Notes: generated by a model from the sequence alone, not told the origin. A stretch of DNA of 43,540 bases from an uncultured Actinomycetes bacterium (GCA_903868545.1 CAIPVR010000237.1:1-43540), one strand, 5' to 3'; counted from the stretch's first letter, positions 28,119 to 36,945 are shown. Numbers and translations: made by a program.

Positions 28119-28799
28119 TCAGGGAGCGGTGGCGCTGATCGTGCTGGCCGCCCCGTTCCACACGAGCCCGGTCGCCGTGACCGAGCGCACGACGATCTCG
28201 ATGCGGCCCACGTAGGGGTTGCCGGTCCGGCGCACGGTGCCGGAGTCGATGACCGCCACCCCGTCGGCCCCGGTGGTCCCGCTGGCCACCGACTCGCTCC
28301 AGGTTCCGACGCCGCGGTTGTCCACCGCGAGGAGCCGCACGGTGACCGACACCGACGCGCCCCCGACGGCTGTGCCGAGGTTGTTCCGGACCGTCAGGTC
28401 GGTGGCGATCGACCAGGTGGAGCCGCCCGAGGTGGTGCGGGGGGCCGAGAGGGTCGCCGAGGCGGTCGTGGCCTGGACCGTGGTGGTGGTCGTGGTGACC
28501 GGGGCCGCAGTGGTCGTGGTGGTGGGCACCGTGGTGGTGGGGACCGTGGTCGTGGTGGTGGTCGTGCTCGGGGCGACGGTGGTGGTGGTCGACGGTCCGG
28601 GGAGCGTGGTCGCGGCGGCCACCTCCACCCGGGAGGAGTAGGGCCGCTTCATCCCGTTGGCCTGCTCCTGGAAGTGGCCCTTCGCCGAGTCCTGCAGGGC
28701 CTGGACGCCGCCGGCGACCGGCAGGACGAGGACGGCGACGATGAGGGCGTACTCGACGAGTGTGGCGCCACGTTCGGCGCGGGGACGTGCTCCGGGCAT
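28119..28799 (-). CDS. Flp/type IVb-pilin-like protein with Thr-rich stalk and predicted Ig-like C-terminal domain
   Basis: MPGARPRAERGATLVEYALIVAVLVLPVAGGVQAL (class III leader-like, Glu at +5 region), poly-Thr linker, beta-rich C-terminus. Confidence 0.65.
   Translation of the reverse strand: MPGARPRAERGATLVEYALIVAVLVLPVAGGVQALQDSAKGHFQEQANGMKRPYSSRVEVAAATTLPGPSTTTTVAPSTTTTTTTVPTTTVPTTTTTAAPVTTTTTTVQATTASATLSAPRTTSGGSTWSIATDLTVRNNLGTAVGGASVSVTVRLLAVDNRGVGTWSESVASGTTGADGVAVIDSGTVRRTGNPYVGRIEIVVRSVTATGLVWNGAASTISATAP
28478..28590 (-). repeat. gtggtggtcgtgg-type repeat tract encoding Thr-rich stalk
   Basis: Low-complexity Thr/Val/Pro codon reiteration. Confidence 0.65.
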
Positions 28800-28872
28800 G
28801 CACACATGGTGGGGAACCGGGCACGCAGCGTCACTGGTCGGAACGTCCCGGCAGGGATGGGAAGATCCCCCA

Positions 28873-29586
28873 ATGACCGGAGCAGGTGACCGCGACCGCT
28901 GGGGTGAGATCGAGGGTGTGGAGATCACCTTCCCGATCGTGGTGGAGGAGATGAACTCGGCCACCCTCACCTTCACGGTGCCCTCGGCGGCCGCACGACG
29001 GTTCGTGCCGGAGGCCTTCGAGGTCCTCGAGGTGGGCCCGGGCGCCGCCATGTTGATCGTGGCCCTGTGCGACTACCTCCGGAACCCGTGGGGTGACTAC
29101 GTCGAGGTGAACCTCGGCCTGCTCGTGCACCCCGCCGGCCGGCCCGACGAGGCCGGCGCCTACCAGTGGCGCATGCCGGTGGACCAGGAGTTCACCTGCA
29201 CCGCGGGCAACCGGGTGCTGGGCCTGCCCAAGTCGGTCGAGGACCTCACCGTGACCTACACCGACGACGCGGTCACGTTCCTGCTCCGCGAGGCCGGCGA
29301 GCCGTCGCTCACCGTCACGCTGCCCCGTGTGCCGCCTGTCGGCGACCCGGTCCGGGAGACCACGATCACCTACTCGGTGCTCGACGGTGTGCCCACCGCG
29401 GTGCCCCTCACCATCGACCTGCCCACCGGCACCGTGGATCCGGCGGCGGTGCGCCTCGACCTGGGCGCCGGCGTGGTGGCCGACGAGCTGCGGTCGCTCG
29501 GACTGCCCGCCGCGGCCGACCTCGCGGCGTGGGGTGAGGGCCTCGGGGGTTCGTTCAGCCGGCCGCGGCCGGTTCCGGCGCCCTGA
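28873..29586 (+). CDS. acetoacetate decarboxylase (ADC)-family protein
   Basis: FVPEAFEVLEVGPGAAMLIVALCDY, NRVLGLPKSVEDL (conserved Lys region). Confidence 0.7.
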   Translation: MTGAGDRDRWGEIEGVEITFPIVVEEMNSATLTFTVPSAAARRFVPEAFEVLEVGPGAAMLIVALCDYLRNPWGDYVEVNLGLLVHPAGRPDEAGAYQWRMPVDQEFTCTAGNRVLGLPKSVEDLTVTYTDDAVTFLLREAGEPSLTVTLPRVPPVGDPVRETTITYSVLDGVPTAVPLTIDLPTGTVDPAAVRLDLGAGVVADELRSLGLPAAADLAAWGEGLGGSFSRPRPVPAP

Positions 29587-31153
29587 TCATCGGACGGTCG
29601 GGCAGCTTCCCGGTGAGGAAGCACGCGCCCACCACGATCAGGCCCGCGATCAGCAGGCCCACCCGGAGGCCCTGCAGCTGGGCCTGGGAGTAGGCCGCCA
29701 CCAGGGCGTCGGTCTCGGCGGGTGGCACCCCGGCCGCCTCGATGGCGGAGCGGGCCTGGTCGGCCGGCACGAAGCTGACCCCCGCCTCGAGGGACACACC
29801 CACCTGCTGCTTCACCGGGTCGCTGACGGCGGGGTCCATCGCCACCAGCGAACCCAGCGACGAGGCGAGGCCCGCCACCACCACGGCGCCGATGAGTGCC
29901 GTGCCCATCGCACCGCCGAACTGCTGGGCGGTGAACTGCAGGCCACCCGCCTCGCTGCGGGCCTCCTCGCCCACCGAGGACTGCACCACGTTGCCCAACT
30001 GGCTCGACAGCAGGCCGATCCCCACGCCGAGCACTCCCATCGCGGTCAGGAACGGGGCGGTGGCGATGTCGGGATCGATCAGGGCGAGGAGGCCCACGTC
30101 CGCCACCAGCAGCACCCCGAGGCCGGTCCGCACGATCGTGCGCGGCGACCACCGGCGTCCGAGGACCGGTCCCGCGGCCGAGGTGAGGAAGAGCGTGACC
30201 GACACCGGCAGCATGATCACGCCGGTCTCCAACGCGTCGAACCCCTGCACCACCTGGAGGTAGAGGGGGACCGAGAAGAACACGCCCATCAGGATGAGGT
30301 TCTGCGCGGTCATCATCGTGAGGCCCGAGCGCAGCGGCGGCACCTGCAGGAGGTCGAGGTGCACGAGCGGCTCCCGGCCGCCCCGCTCCACCCGGCGTTC
30401 CCAGTGGGCGAACAGGCCGAGCACCACCAGGCCGCCGGTGATCACGAACGGCGTGGGGGAGAGGCCGAACACCTCGAACGGCACGTTGCGGGGCTGGAAC
30501 CACCCCCAGGTGCCCGACTGCAGGACGCCGAACACCACCAGCCCCAGCCCGGCCGCGCTGAGCGCCGACCCCGTCAGGTCGAGCCGTCCGGCGGACCGCT
30601 CCCGCTCCGGCTCCGTGAGCCAGCGGACGCCGGCCAGGATGGCGAGGGCCACGACCACCTCGCCCACGAACACCACCCGCCACGTGAGGTTCGTGGTCAC
30701 CCACCCACCGAGGATCGGGCCCACGGCGATCCCGGCGCCGGCCACGCCGCCGAGCACGCCGTAGGCGGCGGCGCGGTCCTTGCCGCTGAAGTTGCCGGCC
30801 ACGAGGGCCACCATCGCCGGCATCACGAGCGCCGCGCCCACGCCCTCGATCACCGACCAGCCCAGGATCAGCGCGCCCACGTTCCAGCTCAGCGCCGTGA
30901 GCAGCGAACCGCAGGCGTACACCACGAGCCCGATGGCGAAGGCCCGGCGCCGACCCCACCGGTCGCCGAGCTTGCCGCCGGTGATCATCAGCGCCGCCAT
31001 CACCAGGGCGTAGAAGGTGATCGCGGCCTGGATGGTGGTGACGGTGGTGTCGAAGTCGGCCACGAGCTGGCTGATCGACACGTTCATGACCGCCTGGTCC
31101 AGGACCATCAGGAACTGGGCCGCGGCGAGTACCAGGAGCACCTTGCGGTTCAT
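29555..31153 (-). CDS. MFS drug:H+ antiporter, DHA2 (EmrB/QacA) type
   Basis: 14-TM-like protein; AAAQFLMVLDQAVMNVSISQLVADF, GGKLGDRWGRRRAFAIG. Confidence 0.9.
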   Translation of the reverse strand: MNRKVLLVLAAAQFLMVLDQAVMNVSISQLVADFDTTVTTIQAAITFYALVMAALMITGGKLGDRWGRRRAFAIGLVVYACGSLLTALSWNVGALILGWSVIEGVGAALVMPAMVALVAGNFSGKDRAAAYGVLGGVAGAGIAVGPILGGWVTTNLTWRVVFVGEVVVALAILAGVRWLTEPERERSAGRLDLTGSALSAAGLGLVVFGVLQSGTWGWFQPRNVPFEVFGLSPTPFVITGGLVVLGLFAHWERRVERGGREPLVHLDLLQVPPLRSGLTMMTAQNLILMGVFFSVPLYLQVVQGFDALETGVIMLPVSVTLFLTSAAGPVLGRRWSPRTIVRTGLGVLLVADVGLLALIDPDIATAPFLTAMGVLGVGIGLLSSQLGNVVQSSVGEEARSEAGGLQFTAQQFGGAMGTALIGAVVVAGLASSLGSLVAMDPAVSDPVKQQVGVSLEAGVSFVPADQARSAIEAAGVPPAETDALVAAYSQAQLQGLRVGLLIAGLIVVGACFLTGKLPDRPMIRAPEPAAAG

Positions 31154-31221
31154 CGGCCGCGAGCCTTCCACATTGCGGGCACAACGACCGCTTCCCCGGG
31201 GCCCACCCGTAGCCTGCGGTG

Positions 31222-31890
31222 GTGGGAGAACTCCTCTCGAAGACGCTGCCCCTCGCCCTGGGCGCCGCGGTCAGTCCCACGGTGCTCGCCCTCGGGCTGC
31301 TCATCCTGAGCTCGCCGAAGCGGCCGGTGGCACGCGGCCTCGCCTACACCGCCGGCGTGCTCCTCGTCCTCGGCGGGCTCACCGCCGTGGGTCTGCTCGT
31401 CACCCACCACGGGACCGGCATGGGCAGCGACCGCAACCCCGTGACGCGGGCGATCGACGGCACCCTCGGCGCGGTCCTGCTCCTCCTCGCGCTGCACACC
31501 GTGCTGCGGATGCTCACCACCGACAGGGACGCGCCGCACGACCCCGCCCCCCCGACGAGCGCGGCACGCGCCACCGGGCTCGGCGCCGCGCTGCTGCTCG
31601 GCATGGCGATGATGGTGGCGAACTTCTCCACGATCCTGCTCTACCTGCCGGCCATGCGGGAGGTGTCGGCGGCCCGGGTCCCCGTCGCCGACAAGGCCCT
31701 CGTGGTGGTGGTCGTGTTCCTCATCACGTCGCTGCCGGCCACGCTGCCGATGGCCACCCGGCTGGTGGCACCCGGTCCGTCGGCGAAGTGGTTCGGTGCG
31801 CTGCACGGATGGGTGGCGCGGCACCAGCGGGTGATCGGTCTGGTCGTCGAGGTCGTGTTCGGCGCGTACCTCCTGCTCAAGGCGCTCTGA
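31222..31890 (+). CDS. GAP/Sap-like (sulfolipid-1-addressing protein family) membrane protein
   Basis: LPLALGAAVSPTVLALGLLILSSPKRPVARGLAYTAGVLL; six-TM pattern; leaderless GTG 6 nt after TAGCCT. Confidence 0.6.
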   Translation: MGELLSKTLPLALGAAVSPTVLALGLLILSSPKRPVARGLAYTAGVLLVLGGLTAVGLLVTHHGTGMGSDRNPVTRAIDGTLGAVLLLLALHTVLRMLTTDRDAPHDPAPPTSAARATGLGAALLLGMAMMVANFSTILLYLPAMREVSAARVPVADKALVVVVVFLITSLPATLPMATRLVAPGPSAKWFGALHGWVARHQRVIGLVVEVVFGAYLLLKAL

Positions 31891-31920
31891 GCGGGGCGGC
31901 GGCGGTAGCGTCCGCGGCCG

Positions 31921-32943
31921 ATGGCCACCGACCTGCCCACCACCCAGCGCCGGATCGTCCTGCGCCGCCGTCCCGAGGGCCTGCTGGCCCACGACGACGT
32001 GGAGGAGGTGGAGGCGCCGGTCCCTCCGTTGGAGGACGGCGAGGCCCTGCTCGCCAACGAGGTGCTCGGCATCGATGCGTCGGTGCGGTCGTGGTTGAGC
32101 CCGGCCAAGGGCTACCTGCCGCCGGTCGAGCCGGGTGAGGGCGTCCGCTGCTCGACGGTGGGCCGCGTGGTCGCCAGCCGCTGTCCGGCGTACGCGGTGG
32201 GCGACGTGGTCACCACGCTCGGGGCGTGGGAGGAGTTCACCGTCATCCGGGACGACCTCTTCTCCACGTGGCTGTCGGGGCCGGATCCCACCTACGACAC
32301 CACCGCCTTCCTCGCCCTCTGCGGCTCCACGGGCTGTACCGCCTACATCGGCATGCTCGAGGTCGCGGACGTGCAGGAGGGGGAGACGGTGGTGGTCTCG
32401 GCCGCCGCCGGGGCCACCGGGTCGGTGGCGGCGCAACTGGCCAAGCTCCGCGGCGCCAGGGTGATCGGCATCACCGGCTCCGACGAGAAGTGCCGGTGGC
32501 TGCTCGAGGAACTGGGGCTCGACGGTGCGATCAACCACCGCACCGAGGACGTCTCCGCCCGGCTGAAGGAGATGGGAGCCCGGGCCGACGTGTTCTTCGA
32601 CAACGTGGGCGGTCCCGTCCTCGACGCCGTGCTGAGCCGCCTCGCCCTGCGCGCCCGGGTCGTGCTGTGCGGGGCGATCGCCACGTACAACGACACGGGC
32701 AAGGCCCCCGGACCGTCGAACTACCTCAACCTGATCCAGCAGCGGGCCACGATGACGGGCTTCCTGTCGCTGGACGACATCCCCCGCTTCCCGGAGATCG
32801 GCGCCCGGCTGCGGGCCTGGGAGCAGGAGGGGCGGCTCCGCTACCACGCCGAGGTGTTCGAGGGGCTGGGCTCGTCGGTGGACGCCCTGAACGCGATGTT
32901 CACCGGCGCCAACACCGGGAAGATCGTCATCCGGCTCGGCTGA
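31921..32943 (+). CDS. NADP-dependent oxidoreductase (zinc-less MDR, leukotriene B4 dehydrogenase-like)
   Basis: VVVSAAAGATGSVAAQLAKLRGARVIGITGSDEKC; FFDNVGGPVLDAVL. Confidence 0.9.
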   Translation: MATDLPTTQRRIVLRRRPEGLLAHDDVEEVEAPVPPLEDGEALLANEVLGIDASVRSWLSPAKGYLPPVEPGEGVRCSTVGRVVASRCPAYAVGDVVTTLGAWEEFTVIRDDLFSTWLSGPDPTYDTTAFLALCGSTGCTAYIGMLEVADVQEGETVVVSAAAGATGSVAAQLAKLRGARVIGITGSDEKCRWLLEELGLDGAINHRTEDVSARLKEMGARADVFFDNVGGPVLDAVLSRLALRARVVLCGAIATYNDTGKAPGPSNYLNLIQQRATMTGFLSLDDIPRFPEIGARLRAWEQEGRLRYHAEVFEGLGSSVDALNAMFTGANTGKIVIRLG

Positions 32944-33314
32944 TGGCCCACTACGTGCGCATCTGGGCCGACGCGGACGGCGAGAGCCACTTCGAGGACG
33001 TGACCCTCCCGGCGACGGTGTCACCCGCCGAGCCCGGTGTGGCCGAGCTCCGGGTGGCCGAGGGCGTGCCGGTCGACCGGCTGCACTTCCTCGTGGTCGG
33101 GGCCGCCGGACAGGTGCCCGACTGGCACCGGGGCCCGCGTCGGCAGTTCGTGACGTTCCTCGACGGCTGGGTGCGCATCACGGTGAGCGACGGCGAGGAG
33201 CGGGTGCTGCCCGCCGGGTCGACCGTGCTGGTGGAGGACCTGCACGGCCGTGGCCACGTCACCGAGCACGAACCCGGTGATCGCCGGGTGCTCGTGATCC
33301 CACTCGATCCCTGA
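32943..33314 (+). CDS. small cupin-like protein
   Basis: TGATG coupling to upstream gene; DWHRGPRRQFVTFLDGWVRITVSDGEERVLPAGSTVLVEDLHGRGH cupin pattern. Confidence 0.75.
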   Translation: MAHYVRIWADADGESHFEDVTLPATVSPAEPGVAELRVAEGVPVDRLHFLVVGAAGQVPDWHRGPRRQFVTFLDGWVRITVSDGEERVLPAGSTVLVEDLHGRGHVTEHEPGDRRVLVIPLDP

Positions 33315-33379
33315 GCGGATCGGTCCCCTCTCCGTCGACTCTGCGGCGGCTGCGGGCGTTCTCCGCTACCTGAGGACCC

Positions 33380-33805
33380 CTATTCGTCGGTGGTGGAGGG
33401 GCGGCGGCGGGCCTGCTTGGTCTCGGACCGGCGACGCTTGGACTCGAGCCGCCGGGTCTGTGACCCGCGCGTCGGCCGGGTCGAGGTCCTCGGTCGCGGC
33501 GCCGTCATCGCGTTGCGCAGCCGGGCGGCGAGCCGTCGGCGGGCGAGCGCCCGGTTGCGGTGCTGCGAGCGCTCGTCGTCGGCCACCACCCGCAGCTCGG
33601 GGCCGAACCTCGCCACGAGCCGCTCCCGCTGGGCGTCGGAGAAGGTGGGGCACACGGTGAGGTCGAGGCGCAGCTCCACACGCGTGCTCGAGCGGTTGGC
33701 GTGCTGACCGCCCGGTCCGCCCGACGGGGTGAAGCGCTCCTCGAGGCACCACGCCGGCACCACGAGGCCCGGTCGGATCTCGAGCGGCTCGTCGGGCGGG
33801 GGCAC
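33380..33805 (-). CDS. arfB: peptidyl-tRNA hydrolase ArfB-type ribosome rescue factor
   Basis: FTPSGGPGGQHANRSSTRVELRLDL GGQ motif; basic C-terminal tail. Confidence 0.88.
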   Translation of the reverse strand: MPPPDEPLEIRPGLVVPAWCLEERFTPSGGPGGQHANRSSTRVELRLDLTVCPTFSDAQRERLVARFGPELRVVADDERSQHRNRALARRRLAARLRNAMTAPRPRTSTRPTRGSQTRRLESKRRRSETKQARRRPSTTDE

Positions 33806-33811
33806 CGGGGG

Positions 33812-33821
33812 AGGGTACCGT
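33812..33821. promoter_or_regulatory. symmetric bidirectional -10 (minus TACCCT / plus TACCGT sharing the same TA step)
   Basis: AGGGTACCGT: plus TACCGT 33816-33821 is 6 nt from GTG 33828; minus TACCCT 33817-33812 is 6 nt from GTG 33805. Confidence 0.6.
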
Positions 33822-33827
33822 CGGCCG

Positions 33828-34667
33828 GTGCTGAGCGATCCGGCCGGAGCCCTCGCGGCGTTGGACCCCGCCGCCCGCGCCTACCTGGACCTGCTGATGC
33901 GGTGCCTCACCCGGGAGGCGTTCCTCGACCAGGAGTGGTGGGACGCGGACCTGCGCGACTGGCCCGGGGGCCGCGACGCGGTGCTCCCCCTCCTGCGCGA
34001 GCGTGACTGGCGCGTCGTGCGCCGCGGCGACCCGGCGGCCCGGGCCGAGGGACGGGACTGGCCGCCCACGGCCGAGACGATGATCGGCACCGCTCGGCTG
34101 GCCAACGTGGCGGAGTGCTGCGTCGCCGCACTGCGCGACGGCGTGCCGGGCGACCTGGTCGAGACCGGCGTGTGGCGCGGTGGCACCACCGTGCTGATGC
34201 GCGGTGTGCTCGCCGCGCTGGGCGACCAGGACCGCCGGGTGTGGGTGGCCGACAGTTTCGAGGGCCTGCCGGTGCCCGACGAGCGGTACCCGGCGGACGC
34301 CCACCTCGACTGGTCGGACGTGGAGGTGCTCAAGGTCGACGCCGACGCGGTGCGCGCCAACTTCGACCGCTACGGGCTGCTCGACGACCGGGTGCGCTTC
34401 CTCGAGGGCTGGTTCGCCGACACACTGCCCGGCGCACCGATCGAACGACTCGCGGTCCTGCGCCTCGACGGTGACCTGTACGGCTCCACCATGGACGCGC
34501 TCACGGCGCTCGAGCCGAAGGTGGCCCCCGGCGGCTTCGTGCTGGTGGACGACTACGGCGGGTGGCCGTCGTGCCGGGAGGCGGTGGAGGACTACCGGGC
34601 GGCGCAGGGCATCGACGCCCCGATCCACGAGGTGGACTGGACCGGCGTGTGGTGGCGCAAGCCCTGA
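33828..34667 (+). CDS. TylF/MycF-family (macrocin O-methyltransferase-like) methyltransferase
   Basis: GDLVETGVWRGGTTVLMRGVLAAL, WVADSFEGLPVPD, LRLDGDLYGSTMDAL, VDDYGGWPSCREAVEDY. Confidence 0.88.
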   Translation: MLSDPAGALAALDPAARAYLDLLMRCLTREAFLDQEWWDADLRDWPGGRDAVLPLLRERDWRVVRRGDPAARAEGRDWPPTAETMIGTARLANVAECCVAALRDGVPGDLVETGVWRGGTTVLMRGVLAALGDQDRRVWVADSFEGLPVPDERYPADAHLDWSDVEVLKVDADAVRANFDRYGLLDDRVRFLEGWFADTLPGAPIERLAVLRLDGDLYGSTMDALTALEPKVAPGGFVLVDDYGGWPSCREAVEDYRAAQGIDAPIHEVDWTGVWWRKP

Positions 34668-34677
34668 GCCAGCGTCG

Positions 34678-34944
34678 TCAGTCGCGGTCCTCGCCGTCGT
34701 GGCGCTGGTCCACCTGGTGCCAGATGAGCAGCACCACGATCGCGCCGACGAACGAGCCGACCAGTCCGGCGAGCCGCAGCCGGAAGCCCTCGCCGGTGAG
34801 CAGGCTGCCGAGGGTGCCGCCCACGAGGCTGCCGAGGAGGCCGGCGGCGAGCGACCGTGCGTTGGGGCGCCGCTCCATCCCCAGCACCAGCTGGCCCAGC
34901 CAGCCGACGAGCATGCCGAACGCGAGGATTCCGAGGATGAGCAC
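34678..34944 (-). CDS. GlsB/YeaQ/YmgE-family small membrane protein
   Basis: 88 aa, glycine-rich TM pattern GWLGQLVLG…GLLGSLVGGTLGSLL…GSFVGAIVVLLIW; TAGGGT-N6-GTG upstream. Confidence 0.7.
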   Translation of the reverse strand: MLILGILAFGMLVGWLGQLVLGMERRPNARSLAAGLLGSLVGGTLGSLLTGEGFRLRLAGLVGSFVGAIVVLLIWHQVDQRHDGEDRD

Positions 34945-34966
34945 GGCCCGACCCTAGGGCGGGCGG

Positions 34967-35977
34967 CTACGGCGCGGGGACCTCTTCGCCCGGCCGGACC
35001 GGCCCCGGCGGGGTGCCGTCGCCGAACGGCCGTCCGCCCAGCGCCTCCCGACCGTGGGGGGTGAGCCAGCCGGACAGGTCCGGTCCGTCCGGCACGATGC
35101 CCGACGGGTTCAGCTCGGTGTGGCACACGTAGTAGTGGGCCTTCACGTGGTCGAAGTCGACGGTGTCGCCGAACCCGGGCGTCTGGAACAGGTCGCGGGC
35201 GTAGGCCCACAGCACCGGCATCTCGCTGAGCTTCTCCCGGTTGCACTTGAAGTGCCCGTGGTAGACGGGGTCGAAGCGCACGAGGGTGGTGAACAGGCGC
35301 ACGTCGGCCTCGGTGATGGTGTCGCCCACGAGGTAGCGGCGGGTGGCCAGACGTTCCGAGAGCCCGTCGAGCGCGGCGAAGAGTCGCTCGAAGGCCGCGT
35401 CGTAGGAGGCCTGGTCACCGGCGAACCCGCAGCGGTACACGCCGTTGTTCACGTCGCGGTACACGCCGGCCATCACGTCCTCCATCTCGGCGAGGTGGGC
35501 GGCGGGCCACAGGTCGGGCGCACCCGGCCGGTGGTACGCCCGCCACTCGAGCGACAGGTCCCGGGTGATCGCCGGGAAGTCGTTCGTGACCACCCGGCCG
35601 GTGGGCACGTCCACGACACAGGGCACGGTGATGCCACGCGGGTAGCCGGGCTCGCGGGCGAAGTAGGCGTCCTGGATGCGCTCGACGCCGAGCACGGGAT
35701 CCACGCCGCCGGGATCGAGGTCGAAGGTCCAGCTGCGGGCGTCGTGGGTGGGGCCGCAGACGCCCATGGGGAGCACGTCCTCGAGACCCAGGAGGCGGCG
35801 CACGATGATCGCCCGGTTCGCCCACGGGCACGCCCGGCTCACCACCAGCCGGTACCGCCCCGGCTCCACCGGCCATCCCTCCGAGCCGTCCGCGGTGATG
35901 CGGTCGTTCAGGTAGCGGGTGTCACGCTCGAAGGCCTGGCCGGGCGTCACATACGTGGGTTCCTGATCCTCGGGCAT
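34967..35977 (-). CDS. glutathione S-transferase family protein, glutathionyl-hydroquinone-reductase type
   Basis: SRACPWANRAIIVRRLLGL (CPWA), ITRDLSLEWR, NNGVYRCGFA, FKCNREKLSEMP. Confidence 0.85.
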   Translation of the reverse strand: MPEDQEPTYVTPGQAFERDTRYLNDRITADGSEGWPVEPGRYRLVVSRACPWANRAIIVRRLLGLEDVLPMGVCGPTHDARSWTFDLDPGGVDPVLGVERIQDAYFAREPGYPRGITVPCVVDVPTGRVVTNDFPAITRDLSLEWRAYHRPGAPDLWPAAHLAEMEDVMAGVYRDVNNGVYRCGFAGDQASYDAAFERLFAALDGLSERLATRRYLVGDTITEADVRLFTTLVRFDPVYHGHFKCNREKLSEMPVLWAYARDLFQTPGFGDTVDFDHVKAHYYVCHTELNPSGIVPDGPDLSGWLTPHGREALGGRPFGDGTPPGPVRPGEEVPAP

Positions 35978-36030
35978 GGCCCATGCTCCCACCCGGCGCG
36001 CAGGTCCCCCCGGTCACTACCCTCCGGCGG

Positions 36031-36876
36031 GTGCAGGTCCAGGAGCTCTGGCGCTATCCGGTGAAGTCGATGATCGGCGAGCGGGTCGGCGCGGTCGACC
36101 TCGTCGGTTCCGGGATCGTGGGCGACCGCGAATGGGCGTGCCGCGACCTCGAGCGCGGTGGCATCCGCGGGGCCAAGAAGATCGCGGGGCTCATGCGGTT
36201 GGCGGCGGCCCACACCGACGGTCCCGGCAGCCCCGTGCGCATCACGCTGCCGGACGGGAGCCACGTGCTCACCACCGACGACGACGTCGATGCACGGGTG
36301 GCCGCGGCGGTGGGCCATCCGGTGCGGCTCGAGGCCCTGCGACCCGCGGAGGATCTCGACCACTTCCGGCGCGGCGCGCCCGACAGTGACGACCTCCTCG
36401 AGGAACTGCAGGCGATCTTCGGACGCGAGGACGGCGAGCCGTTGCCCGACCTGTCGGTGTTCCCCCCCGAGGTGGTGGAGTTCGAGTCGCCGCCCGGCAC
36501 CTACCACGACGCCTTCCCCCTCCTGCTGGTGAGCACCGCGGCCCTGGCGACGCTGGCCGGCGCCCTCCCGGATTCCGTGGTGGACGTGCGCCGCTTCCGG
36601 CCCGGGGTGGTGGTGGACGCCGGCCCGGGCCCGACGGGGTACCCCGAGTTCGACTGGGTCGGCCGCCGCCTGCGGATCGGCGACGCCGAACTCGAGGTGG
36701 TGACCCGGTGCCCGCGCTGTGTGATGGTCACCCGGGAGGTCGGCCCGGGCGTGCCGGCCGACCGGGCGGTGCTGCGCCACATCGTGCGCGAACTCGACCA
36801 GGACCTCGGCGTCTACGCGACCGTGAGCGTGCCCGGGGAGGTCCGGGTGGGGGACACCGTCACGCTGCTCGGGTGA
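36031..36876 (+). CDS. MOSC-domain protein
   Basis: VQELWRYPVKSMIGERVGAVDL, GIVGDREWACRD, RFRPGVVVDAG, CPRCVMVTREV. Confidence 0.88.
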   Translation: MQVQELWRYPVKSMIGERVGAVDLVGSGIVGDREWACRDLERGGIRGAKKIAGLMRLAAAHTDGPGSPVRITLPDGSHVLTTDDDVDARVAAAVGHPVRLEALRPAEDLDHFRRGAPDSDDLLEELQAIFGREDGEPLPDLSVFPPEVVEFESPPGTYHDAFPLLLVSTAALATLAGALPDSVVDVRRFRPGVVVDAGPGPTGYPEFDWVGRRLRIGDAELEVVTRCPRCVMVTREVGPGVPADRAVLRHIVRELDQDLGVYATVSVPGEVRVGDTVTLLG

Positions 36877-36919
36877 GCGCGGCGAACGGGCCGGCCCGGT
36901 CGGTCGCCCCGACGAGGAA

Positions 36920-36945
36920 GGACCCGGCCCCGAAGGGCCGGGTCC
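36920..36945 (+). terminator. intrinsic-terminator-like hairpin
   Basis: GGACCCGGCCC-CGAA-GGGCCGGGTCC: perfect 11-bp stem, 4-nt loop, 43 nt after the MOSC stop; no clear U tract. Confidence 0.7.

Noticed and set aside
29327-31309. 660-aa plus-strand ORF
   Set aside because: Antisense to the MFS transporter; His/Arg/Glu-rich mirror of TM codons.
31150-33024. 624-aa minus-strand ORF
   Set aside because: Antisense to GAP-like and MDR genes; no domain signature.
33828-34667. Macrolide-type biosynthetic cluster inferred from the TylF-like methyltransferase
   Set aside because: No PKS, glycosyltransferase or sugar genes nearby; the family is broadly distributed.
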